A DNA stretch of 64,000 bases, taken from the NCBI RefSeq assembly GCF_041260665.1, contig NZ_JBGCCT010000008.1, positions 310,001 to 374,000 on the forward strand. The letters are read 5' to 3'. Position 1 is the stretch's first letter, and every line of letters starts with the position of its first letter. The position numbers were made by a program, and so were the translations under genes. This stretch comes from Catenulispora sp. GP43 (GTDB lineage: Bacteria > Actinomycetota > Actinomycetes > Streptomycetales > Catenulisporaceae). The notes beneath the pieces were generated by a model that made no database searches, was not told the origin of the DNA, and was given only the letters and a program-made list of their open reading frames with translations. Positions 15,696 to 23,338 of the stretch are shown piece by piece.

Positions 15696-17768
15696 ATGCG
15701 TGCAGACTCCACCCGCCGTTCCCTGTCCCTGGTCCGCAATCTGGGCATCCTGGCCCACGTGGACGCCGGCAAGACCACCGTCACCGAGCGCGTGCTGTTC
15801 CTGACCGGCGCCGTGCACAAGCGCGGCGAGGTGCACGACGGCACCACCGTCACCGACTTCGACTCCCAGGAGCGCGACCGCGGCATCACCATCTTCGCCG
15901 CCGCCGTCAGCTGCGACTGGGCCGGCCACCGGCTGAACCTCATCGACACCCCCGGGCACGTCGACTTCTCCGCGGAGGTCGAACGCTCGCTGCGGGTGCT
16001 CGACGGCGCGGTCGCGGTGTTCGACGCCGTGGCCGGCGTGGAGCCGCAGAGCGAGTCGGTGTGGCGGCTGGCCGACCGGTACGGCGTGCCGCGGATCGCG
16101 TTCGTCAACAAGATGGACCGCACCGGCGCCGACCTGGACGCGGCGCTCGCCTCGATCCGGGACCGGCTGCATCCGGTCCCGCTGGCGGTGCAGCTGCCGA
16201 TCGGCAGCGAGAGCGGCTTCAGCGGCGTCGTCGATCTGGTCGGTATGCGGGCCCTGACATGGTCCGACGGCTCCGGCGAGATGGGCTCCTCGGCCGTCCC
16301 CGAGGCGTTGGCCGACGAGGCCGTGCGGCGCCGGCGGATGCTGGAGGAGGCAGTGGCCGAGCGGAACGCGGCGGCGCTGGAGGAGTTCGTCGAGCGCTCG
16401 CAGCTCTCGGAGCGAACGCTGGTGGCGGCGTTGCGCGAGCTGACGGCTGCCGGGGAGGTCGTCGTGGTGCTGTGCGGTGCGGCGTACAAGAACCGGGGTG
16501 TCGAACCGCTGCTGGACGCGGTGGTCGCCTACCTGCCCTCGCCGTCGGACCGGCCGGCTGTCGGCGGGACCGACGGGACTGACGGGGCCGCCGGGGCCGC
16601 CGGACAGCGCGCCGCCGACCCGGCCGAGCCGCTGGCGGCGCTGGTGTTCAAGGTGCAGGCGACCGGTACCGGACGGCTGACGTTCGTGCGCGTCTACTCC
16701 GGAACGCTGCGCAAGGGCGACTCGGTGCTGGACGTCGGCGCCGGCCGGACCGAGCGCGTGGGCCGGATCCTGCGGGTGCAGGCCGACCGGCACACGGAGA
16801 TCGAGCAGGCGGCGGCCGGCGACATCGTCGCCCTGGTCGGCCCGAAGCACGCCGTGACCGGCGCGACCCTGGCCGCCCCCGACGCGCCGATCCTGCTGGA
16901 GGGCTCCGGCGGGCGGGCCGCCGAACCGGTGGTGTCGGTCGCGGTCGAGGCCGACCGCAACGCCGACACCGGCCGCCTGGCATCGGCGCTGGCGCGCGCG
17001 GTCGAGGAGGACCCGTCGCTGAGCGTGCGCACCGACCCCGAGACCGGCCAGACGCTGCTGTCCGGACTCGGAGAGCTGCACCTGGAGGTGGCGGTGGAGA
17101 AGATCCGCAGGGAGAAGGGGATCGCGGTGAACGTGGGACGCCCGCAGGTGGCACTGCGCGAGGCGGTGGTGTCGGGCGTGTCCGGCTTCGTCTACCGGCA
17201 CGTCAAACAGGAGGGCGGCTCAGGCCAGTTCGCGCACGTGGTCCTGGACGTCAGGCCGCTGACCGGCACTGTCGGCGACACCGGCTTCACCTTCGAGTCG
17301 AAGGTCACCGGCGGCCGCGTCCCCCGCGAGTACATCCGCGCGGTGGAAGCAGGCTGCCGCGACGCCCTGGCCGCCGGCCCGCTGGCCGGCCACCCGGTGA
17401 CCGGCCTGCACGTGACGCTGGTCGACGGAGCCACGCACGTGAAGGACTCCTCGGAGATGGCCTTCCGCACCGCCGGCGCCCTCGGCCTGCGCGCGGCACT
17501 GCGCGCGAGCAGGCTGACCCTGCTGGAGCCGGTCGCCGAGCTGACGGTCACCACCCCGGAGGACGGCGTCGGCGCGGTCCTCGGCGACCTCGCGGCCCGC
17601 CGCGGCCGGGTGACGGACTCCACGAGCCGCGGCGGCGCGGCGGTGGTGACGGCGACGGTGCCGCTCGCGGAGGTGTTCGGCTACGCGACGCGGCTGCGGA
17701 GCCGGACGCAGGGGCGGGGGGTTTTCACGATGCGGGCGGCGGGTTATGTGGCGGTGGTCGGGGGGTGA
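15696..17768 (+). CDS. elongation factor G paralogue
   Basis: 690 residues, the usual EF-G length. GTPase motifs are AHVDAGKTT (20-28), the RGIT switch (RDRGITI), DTPGHVDF and NKMD. Domain II ([25 protein letters not shown]) and the domain IV/V strands ([31 protein letters not shown]) follow. The [18 protein letters not shown] linker is the EF-G form, which argues against a Tet(M)/OtrA-type ribosomal protection protein. It lacks translation neighbours (rpsL, rpsG, tuf), so it is a secondary copy. With its leader peptide it may be induced by ribosome stress. ATG 15696 has AAGGA 10 bases upstream. Confidence 0.85.
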   Translation: MRADSTRRSLSLVRNLGILAHVDAGKTTVTERVLFLTGAVHKRGEVHDGTTVTDFDSQERDRGITIFAAAVSCDWAGHRLNLIDTPGHVDFSAEVERSLRVLDGAVAVFDAVAGVEPQSESVWRLADRYGVPRIAFVNKMDRTGADLDAALASIRDRLHPVPLAVQLPIGSESGFSGVVDLVGMRALTWSDGSGEMGSSAVPEALADEAVRRRRMLEEAVAERNAAALEEFVERSQLSERTLVAALRELTAAGEVVVVLCGAAYKNRGVEPLLDAVVAYLPSPSDRPAVGGTDGTDGAAGAAGQRAADPAEPLAALVFKVQATGTGRLTFVRVYSGTLRKGDSVLDVGAGRTERVGRILRVQADRHTEIEQAAAGDIVALVGPKHAVTGATLAAPDAPILLEGSGGRAAEPVVSVAVEADRNADTGRLASALARAVEEDPSLSVRTDPETGQTLLSGLGELHLEVAVEKIRREKGIAVNVGRPQVALREAVVSGVSGFVYRHVKQEGGSGQFAHVVLDVRPLTGTVGDTGFTFESKVTGGRVPREYIRAVEAGCRDALAAGPLAGHPVTGLHVTLVDGATHVKDSSEMAFRTAGALGLRAALRASRLTLLEPVAELTVTTPEDGVGAVLGDLAARRGRVTDSTSRGGAAVVTATVPLAEVFGYATRLRSRTQGRGVFTMRAAGYVAVVGG

Positions 17769-17823
17769 GGTTCGGCGGGGCTGAGGTTGGGCGGGGCTGA
17801 GGTTGGGCGGAGCTGAGGCTCGG
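17766..17823. repeat. 16-bp tandem repeat after the EF-G paralogue
   Basis: Three and a half copies of TGAGGTTGGGCGGGGC start exactly at the stop codon (17766-17781, 17782-17797, 17798-17813, then a partial copy). Confidence 0.8.
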
Positions 17824-17848
17824 TAAGGGACCCGGCCGGTCTGTCTTT

Positions 17849-17870
17849 CGGGGCGGGCCGGCCGGCCCCG
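17849..17870 (+). terminator. GC-rich hairpin downstream of the EF-G paralogue
   Basis: CGGGGC and GCCCCG arms enclose a 10-base GC loop. There is no T-tract. A likely intrinsic terminator of the actinobacterial type. Confidence 0.4.
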
Positions 17871-17948
17871 GGGACGCGGTGGTCGGGGCCGGTGGCTTGG
17901 CAAGGTGGATAACAGGCCCCATCTGGCCCTGCCTGGCCACCGCACCGG

Positions 17949-17973
17949 ACGGGGCCCGCCGACACGGGCCCGT
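17949..17973. terminator. bidirectional hairpin between EF-G paralogue and rpmB
   Basis: ACGGGGCCCG pairs with CGGGCCCGT with a one-base bulge around the loop CCGACA. It lies between two convergent genes. Tandem copies of ACTAGCGGGGT follow up to the rpmB stop codon. Confidence 0.5.
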
Positions 17974-18002
17974 CTGCGTACTAGCGGGGTACTAGCGGGG
18001 TA

Positions 18003-18224
18003 CTACGAAGTGCGGCGCTGGACCTTTCCGGCCTTCAGGCACGCGGCGCAGACCTTGAGCCGCACCGGCCGGCCGTCGACGGTCGCCTTCACCGGCTGGA
18101 TGTTCGGGCGGAACATCCGCGCCGAGCGCCCGGTCACCCGCCGCCGCTGGGCGTTGCGCCCCAGCCTGGCGACCTGGTTGCCGAAGCTCGGCTCCTTGCC
18201 GCACACGTCACAGCGTTTTGACAT
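18003..18224 (-). CDS. rpmB: 50S ribosomal protein L28
   Basis: 73 residues from ATG 18224: MSKRCDVCGKEPSFGNQVA, the RMFRPNIQPVKA block and a final VCAACLKAGKV. The two CxxC pairs show the zinc-binding form of L28. GAGGAGA precedes the start. An upstream in-frame ATG (18269) would add a non-homologous extension. It stands alone, away from other ribosomal genes, as one of what are often several L28 copies in actinomycetes. Confidence 0.93.
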   Translation of the reverse strand: MSKRCDVCGKEPSFGNQVARLGRNAQRRRVTGRSARMFRPNIQPVKATVDGRPVRLKVCAACLKAGKVQRRTS

Positions 18225-18492
18225 CAGCATTCTCCTCGAAAAGTTCGCGATGGCATGCCGACCGCCCATCGCGATGTCGATCGAGAAGGGAGAAGTGCCG
18301 CTGCGGAAGCGGTGGTCGGCGGCATGGGAAACAAGGGCAGGACTCAGCGCGCAGCGTCGGCGAATCGACCGCTGCCGCCTGCCTGATGAGGTGTCTCGAC
18401 CTATGCCGCCTTTAGAACATGCGGCTGACCGTAACGGCCTGCTCCAGCACGTTCAACTGGTTTACGACCTGCGCCAGTGCGGCGCCGCGTTT
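18225..18492. other. gene-free stretch between rpmB and the NAT gene
   Basis: About 270 bp with no convincing frame. It must hold the rpmB promoter. I see no conserved motif, and no clear Zur-type palindrome ahead of rpmB. Confidence 0.5.
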
Positions 18493-18528
18493 AATCCTTG
18501 AAGGATTGCCGTAGCGCTGCCCTAGTGT
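18493..18528 (+). promoter_or_regulatory. promoter with palindromic operator for the NAT gene
   Basis: A perfect palindrome AATCCTT-G-AAGGATT (18493-18507) overlaps a -35-like TTGAAG (18498-18503). TAGTGT at 18523-18528 is a good -10 after a slightly long 19-bp spacer. The ATG at 18537 lies 8 bases after the -10, so the mRNA is probably leaderless. The operator position suggests repression. Confidence 0.55.
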
Positions 18529-18536
18529 TCGGAGCC

Positions 18537-19442
18537 ATGACCTCGAAGACAAACGATCATCCCGCCTGGGTCGCGCCCTACCTGGCCAAACTCGGCGTCG
18601 ACGACCCGGAGACCCTCGGCGCTCCGTCGCTCGACACTCTGCGCCGCCTTCACCGCGCGCACGTCGAGCTCATCGCCTTCGAGAACTTCGACATCCAGCT
18701 CGGACGCCCGCAGGGCATCGACCCGGCCGAGTCCATAGCCCGTATCCTGGCCGGCCGGGGTGGCTACTGCTTCAACCTGAACAATGCTTTCGCCGAGCTG
18801 CTGACCGTCCTCGGGTACGACGTCACTATGCACCGCGGCCAGATCAACGGCAGCGCCGAGACCGCCAAGGCGACCGCCGACGAATACGACACGCACATGG
18901 CCCTCACCGTCGTGATCGACGGCGAACGCTGGTCGGTCGACGTCGGCCTGGCCAACTCGCATCACGAGCCCATCCCGCTCCGGGAGGGCGTCCATGTCCA
19001 GGGCCCCTTCACCTTCGAACTGCGGCCGCTGCCGGAGATCGGCCCGGACGCCTGGCGGTTCCACACCGATCCGGCGCAGACCACCTTCCACAGCATGGAC
19101 TTCACCCTGGCCCCGGCCACATGGGAGGACTTCAAGAGCTTCCACACCCATTTGTCGACGTCGCCGGACGCTCCCTACGTCAAGTGGTTCGAGCTCTTCC
19201 GCCGTGACGCGAACTGCGCCGAGTACGTGCTGGGTGACACGTACACGCGCGACGAGGGAGCCGGACAGCGCACGACACGCATGCTCGAAGCCGCCGACGA
19301 GCTGTTCAAGATCGCAACGGACGTGTTCCACCTGGACCTCTCGGACGTCGACGACGCCGACCGTGAAGCCATGTGGGACCGCATCCAGATCGCGGAGGCG
19401 GAGTGGCGAGCGAAGCGTCAATCGGTGGAGAACCAGGCCTGA
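18537..19442 (+). CDS. arylamine N-acetyltransferase
   Basis: 301 residues. The NAT catalytic triad is visible: C78 in RGGYCFNLN, H120 in DTHMALTV and D135 in VDVGLAN. The conserved FENFDIQLGRPQGID block precedes it. The family moves acetyl from acetyl-CoA to arylamines or arylhydrazines; some members act in aromatic amine metabolite pathways. The start has only GGAG two bases upstream, which is too close for a normal site and fits leaderless translation. The C-terminal 70 residues are helical and acidic. Confidence 0.9.
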   Translation: MTSKTNDHPAWVAPYLAKLGVDDPETLGAPSLDTLRRLHRAHVELIAFENFDIQLGRPQGIDPAESIARILAGRGGYCFNLNNAFAELLTVLGYDVTMHRGQINGSAETAKATADEYDTHMALTVVIDGERWSVDVGLANSHHEPIPLREGVHVQGPFTFELRPLPEIGPDAWRFHTDPAQTTFHSMDFTLAPATWEDFKSFHTHLSTSPDAPYVKWFELFRRDANCAEYVLGDTYTRDEGAGQRTTRMLEAADELFKIATDVFHLDLSDVDDADREAMWDRIQIAEAEWRAKRQSVENQA

Positions 19443-19493
19443 GGTCGCCGCAGCGGATGACGGCTTGGCCCAACGCGGAGAAGTACAGCTCGA

Positions 19494-19715
19494 CGCGCAG
19501 CGGACGTACTCGAGCTCCCGGCGGGCCGCCCGTCCGGGCGTGACCGGAACGTCGGGGTGCTTGCGGGCGCGGGCGGCGACCGCGGTCTTCTCGTCGATCG
19601 ACAGCAGCACCGCGCCCGGCGGCGGATTGAGGTACAGCTGGCGGATGTCGGTGGCGCGGTCCCAAGACACTAGGTCGTCGCGGCGGTTGAGCCAGCGGCG
19701 GACCTTGTGCCGCAA
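19494..19715 (-). pseudogene. IS630-family transposase remnant
   Basis: On the minus strand about 74 codons match the catalytic start of IS630-type transposases: WLNRRDD, then LYLNPPPGAVLLSIDEKT with the first acidic catalytic residue in SIDEKT, then PGRAARRELEYVR. The remaining two-thirds of the enzyme, including the second and third acidic residues, is missing, and no terminal inverted repeats are evident. It fills the space between the NAT gene and the end of the nar operon. Confidence 0.7.
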
Positions 19716-19746
19716 GCGCGCCCGGCAATCAGCTCCCGTGCCCCGC

Positions 19747-20340
19747 CTAACTCCCGCCCCGCACCCGCCGCAGCGCCCGCGCCTGGGCCCGCGTCGACAC
19801 CCGGATCAGCTTCTCCCCGTACTCGTCCTCGGCGATGGCCACGCTCTGGGGCTTCATCGGGAAGTCGGTCCGGATCGGTTCCTGCTCGAGCACCGCGTCC
19901 ATGATGGAGATCCCGGGTCGGTGTGCCTCCTTGCGCCGCCGGTGGTCGCCCAGCGCCTGCCGCTTCCAGCGTCCGAAGGGGGTGAGCCCGGCGTTGGCGG
20001 AGATCAGCGCTATGGCGGCGACGCGGGCCGTCTCGACCGAGATGATCGCGTCGGCACGGGGCATGAACTGCGGGGCCCATTCCTCGCCCTCGACGATCCA
20101 CCGGTCGGTGGCGGCGGCCTCGTCGGCGTTCGCTCCGAGGCGCTCGGCGCGCGAGTAGCCGATGGAGTAGCGCAGGGGCGGCAGGCCGAGCGTTTGCGGG
20201 AAGTAGAGCTCGAGCATGCTGCGCCGTATCGCCGGTCCGAGGACCACCACCCGGTCGCAGTCTCCGCCGATCAGCCGTCCCCACAACTCGGCGCTGCCAT
20301 ACAACCGGTCCGTCGCCGCGTCCCACTGGTCGTCGTACAT
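19747..20340 (-). CDS. hypothetical protein downstream of narI
   Basis: 197 residues; not recognised. It starts 9 bp after the narI stop on the same strand, so it is probably cotranscribed with narGHJI. Visible blocks are VVVLGPAIRRSMLELYFPQTLG, IVEGEEWAPQF, a segment AIISVETARVAAIALISANAG that could be a buried helix, and a basic C-terminus (STRAQARALRRVRGG). No cofactor motif or cysteine cluster is present. Coding bias looks normal for the window. Confidence 0.65.
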   Translation of the reverse strand: MYDDQWDAATDRLYGSAELWGRLIGGDCDRVVVLGPAIRRSMLELYFPQTLGLPPLRYSIGYSRAERLGANADEAAATDRWIVEGEEWAPQFMPRADAIISVETARVAAIALISANAGLTPFGRWKRQALGDHRRRKEAHRPGISIMDAVLEQEPIRTDFPMKPQSVAIAEDEYGEKLIRVSTRAQARALRRVRGGS

Positions 20341-20349
20341 GCGCGCATG

Positions 20350-21075
20350 CTAGCTCCCGATCCGTTCCCACCCGCGCCGCACCGGCGCCTCGCTCAGGCC
20401 GTGGGGGTCGCGGCTGCGGTACACGATGTACGGCCGGAACAGGTAGTGGATCGGCGCGCTGAACATATGTACCAGGCGCGTGAAGGGCAACAGCGCGAAC
20501 AACAGCATGCCGATCACCGCGTGGATCTGGAACGGGATCGGGGCCTGGGCCATCAGCCCGGTCTTCGGCTGCAGCAGGAACAGGCTGCGGGCCCAGGGGG
20601 CGATGGTGGCGCGGTAGTCGTAGCCCTTGGCGAGTCCGGCGTGCGTGAGCTTGGCGACCAGCCCCATGACGATCGCGGTCAGCAGCACCAGGTACATCAG
20701 CTTGTCGTTGCGCGTCGTGGCCAGGAACACCGCCGGCGTGGTGCGCCGCCGGTAGATGAGCATGAGGATGCCGACGACCGCCAGCACCCCGGCGGCGGTC
20801 CCCGCGAACAGCGACAGCAGGTTGTACCCGTGTTCGTGCAGGCCCAGCGCGTACGTCCACGACGAGGGCACGAACAACCCCATCAGGTGCCCCGCCAGCA
20901 CGAACAGCAGGCCGTAGTGGAACATCGGCGAGGCGATGTTCAGGATGCGCCGCTCGTAGCTCTCCGACGAGCGGGTCGTCCACCCGAACTTGTCGTAGCG
21001 GTAGCGCCACACCAGGCCGGTGACCAGTATCGCGGCGGCGATGTAGGGGAGCGCGCCCCACAGGAACGTCTGCAC
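20350..21075 (-). CDS. narI: respiratory nitrate reductase gamma subunit (cytochrome b)
   Basis: 241 residues with five membrane segments. Heme-ligand histidines include H53 and H63 (PMFHYGLLFVLAGHLMG); a C-terminal pair lies in QIHAVIGM and TRLVHMF. NarI anchors NarGH and passes quinol electrons to NarH. GTG 21075 is chosen because GAGGAG lies 6 bases upstream and the VQTFLWGALPYI start is typical. It follows narJ by 11 bp. Confidence 0.95.
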   Translation of the reverse strand: MQTFLWGALPYIAAAILVTGLVWRYRYDKFGWTTRSSESYERRILNIASPMFHYGLLFVLAGHLMGLFVPSSWTYALGLHEHGYNLLSLFAGTAAGVLAVVGILMLIYRRRTTPAVFLATTRNDKLMYLVLLTAIVMGLVAKLTHAGLAKGYDYRATIAPWARSLFLLQPKTGLMAQAPIPFQIHAVIGMLLFALLPFTRLVHMFSAPIHYLFRPYIVYRSRDPHGLSEAPVRRGWERIGS

Positions 21076-21086
21076 GTCGTGCTCCT

Positions 21087-21755
21087 CTATCGATCCGGAG
21101 TTAATACGGGGAGCAGATCGAGATGGCCGTACGGACGCAGCGCCGCCGTATCCGGATCCAGCCCGACCGTCTCGCGCGGCGGCCTGGCAGCGGCCAGCGC
21201 CCCCGCGGCGGCCCGGTCCTTCGGCGACGGCCCCGGCAGCGTCGAGCACACCGCCGCCAGCACTGACCCGTACGCCGTCCCGTGCTCCACAAGCGCCAGC
21301 CGCAGCAACTCCAGCCCCGGCCGGTGGCGCAGCAGCAGCCCCGCATCCCCGCGAGCCGCCGCGAACTCCAGTACCACCGGCAAGAAGTCCGGCAGCTCCG
21401 TCTCGCCGAAGTCGAACCCCGCCTCCCGGAACGTGGCCTTGAGCTCGACCAGCGACGCGCCCCGCCGCCGGGTGTCCCCGTCGAGCCACCACGTCAGATA
21501 CAGGCTGTGCCGGTTCTTGAAGTCGAACACTTCGACGTAGTGCGAGGCCGCCTGCGTCGCCGGCATCGCCGAGACCTGGTCCACGAACGCCACCAGCGTG
21601 CGCGCGCCCCGGCCGCCGACCGCCACCAGCGCCGAGCGCACCAGCGCAAGACGCTCCCACCACGCCGCATCGGGATAGTCGAGCAGGTGTGCGGCGGCCT
21701 GAAGCACCACCCGATCCCGCCGCCGGAGGGCGGCAGCGCTGGAACCCCGGGCCAT
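21087..21755 (-). CDS. narJ: nitrate reductase assembly chaperone
   Basis: 222 residues, all helical. TorD/NarJ-family marks are LLDYPDAAWWERL, HYVEVFDFKNRHSLYLTWW, GDTRRRG and ELPDFLPVVLEFAA. NarJ helps insert the molybdenum cofactor into NarG before membrane attachment. Its ATG overlaps the narH stop by one base (TGATG). Confidence 0.94.
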   Translation of the reverse strand: MARGSSAAALRRRDRVVLQAAAHLLDYPDAAWWERLALVRSALVAVGGRGARTLVAFVDQVSAMPATQAASHYVEVFDFKNRHSLYLTWWLDGDTRRRGASLVELKATFREAGFDFGETELPDFLPVVLEFAAARGDAGLLLRHRPGLELLRLALVEHGTAYGSVLAAVCSTLPGPSPKDRAAAGALAAARPPRETVGLDPDTAALRPYGHLDLLPVLTPDR

Positions 21756-23338
21756 CAGACCTCCTCCTCCCGATCAGCCGTCTGACGCCGCCGCATCCCG
21801 CGGAAGTCCTCCAGTGAGATCAACGGAAGCCGTCTCTTCTTCCCCGAGTCGTCGCCGAAGGGCCCGTTCTCGCCGAGGGACCCGGTCTCGGCGTCGGCGT
21901 CGGAAACGCTGCACCCGGACCCCAACGCCGCCTCCTCCAAGGCGTGCGCATCGGCCATCGCCGCTGTGGGGATCACATAGCGGTCCTCGTACTTGGCGAT
22001 CGCCAGCAGCCGGTACATGTCTTCGATCTGCGCCGAAGGCTCCTCCGGAGCCGTCCCGAGGTTCACCTCCCGCATGTACGCGCGCATCGCGGCCAGCCGC
22101 CCCAGCGCCGCACGCACCGGGACGACGTCCCCGGCGGTGAACAGCTGCGCCAAGTACTCGACGGGGATGCGCAGCGCGTCGATGGCGCCGAACAGGTTGT
22201 CCCCGTCCTCGCCGTCGTGACCGGACTCGGCGATGGCCTCCACGACCGGCGACAGCGGCGGGATGTACCAGACCATCGGCAGCGTGCGGAACTCCGGGTG
22301 CAGCGGCAGCGCCACCTTGTAGTCACAGATCAGCTTGCGCACCGGCGAGCGCCGCGCGGCCTGCATCCAGTCGTACGGGATGCCGGAGGCTTCGGCGGCG
22401 CGCGCCACCTCGGGGTCGTCCGGGTCGAGGAACACGCCGAGTTGCGCCTGGTACAGGTCGCGGTCGTCGGCGGTCTCGGCCGCGGCGGTGACCCGGTCGG
22501 CGTCGTAGAGCATGACGCCGAGGTAGCGCAGCCGTCCGGGGCACGTCTCCGAGCACACCGTCGGCAATCCGACCTCGACGCGCGGATAGCAGAACGTGCA
22601 TTTCTCGGCCTTGCCGGTGCGGTGGTTGAAGTAGATCTTCTTGTAGGGGCAGGCCGTGACACACTGCCGCCAGCCCCGGCAGCGGTCCTGGTCCACCAGC
22701 ACGATGCCGTCCTCGGTGCGCTTGTACAGCGCGCCGGACGGACACGAGGCGACGCACGCCGGGTTGAGACAGTGCTCGCAGATCCTCGGCAGGTAGAACA
22801 TGAACGCTTGCTCGAATGCGAACCGCACCGTCTCCCCGACCTGCTCCCGCATCTTCTGCACGATCGGGTCCTGATCCCCGCGCTCGGAGGTGCCGCCCAG
22901 GTTGTCGTCCCAGTTGGCGCTCCACCGGACGGTGTCCATGGGCTTGCCGGTCAGCAGCGAGCGGGGCCGGGCCACGGGGTAGTCGTCGCCCAGTGGCGCC
23001 TGCTGGAGGTTCCCGTAGTCGTAGGTCCAGGGCTCGTAGTAGTCGTCGACGGTGGGCAGCACCGGGTTGGCGAAGATCTCGGCGAGCTTCTTCAGCCGGC
23101 CGCCCTGCTTCAGCTTCAGCCGGCCGCGCCGGTCCCGCTCCCAGCCGCCCTTCCACCGCTCCTGGTCGGAGTAGCGCCGCGGGTATCCCAGGCCGGGCCG
23201 GGTCTCGACGTTGTTGAACCAGACGTATTCCATGCCGCGCCGGTTGGTCCAGGTCTGCTTGCAGGTGACCGAGCACGCGTGGCAGCCGATGCACTTGTCG
23301 AGGTTCATCACCATCGCGATCTGCGCCATGACGCGCAT
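21755..23338 (-). CDS. narH: respiratory nitrate reductase beta subunit
   Basis: 527 residues. Four iron-sulfur sites are readable: C16-C26 (CIGCHACSVTC), CEHCLNPACVASCP, CRGWRQCVTACP and KCTFCYPRVEVGLPTVCSETC. The W in the third site is the known NarH replacement that gives a 3Fe-4S cluster. ATG 23338 shares a base with the narG stop. The C-terminal 60 residues are variable and acidic. NarH carries electrons from NarI haems to NarG. Confidence 0.95.
   Translation of the reverse strand: MRVMAQIAMVMNLDKCIGCHACSVTCKQTWTNRRGMEYVWFNNVETRPGLGYPRRYSDQERWKGGWERDRRGRLKLKQGGRLKKLAEIFANPVLPTVDDYYEPWTYDYGNLQQAPLGDDYPVARPRSLLTGKPMDTVRWSANWDDNLGGTSERGDQDPIVQKMREQVGETVRFAFEQAFMFYLPRICEHCLNPACVASCPSGALYKRTEDGIVLVDQDRCRGWRQCVTACPYKKIYFNHRTGKAEKCTFCYPRVEVGLPTVCSETCPGRLRYLGVMLYDADRVTAAAETADDRDLYQAQLGVFLDPDDPEVARAAEASGIPYDWMQAARRSPVRKLICDYKVALPLHPEFRTLPMVWYIPPLSPVVEAIAESGHDGEDGDNLFGAIDALRIPVEYLAQLFTAGDVVPVRAALGRLAAMRAYMREVNLGTAPEEPSAQIEDMYRLLAIAKYEDRYVIPTAAMADAHALEEAALGSGCSVSDADAETGSLGENGPFGDDSGKKRRLPLISLEDFRGMRRRQTADREEEV

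Noticed and set aside
15696-17768. Tetracycline ribosomal protection protein
   Set aside because: The linker and domain II/IV motifs are those of EF-G rather than Tet(M)/OtrA; resistance is not supported by sequence alone.
18003-18269. Longer L28 start at 18269
   Set aside because: The extra 15 residues are not part of L28, and GAGGAGA clearly serves the ATG at 18224.
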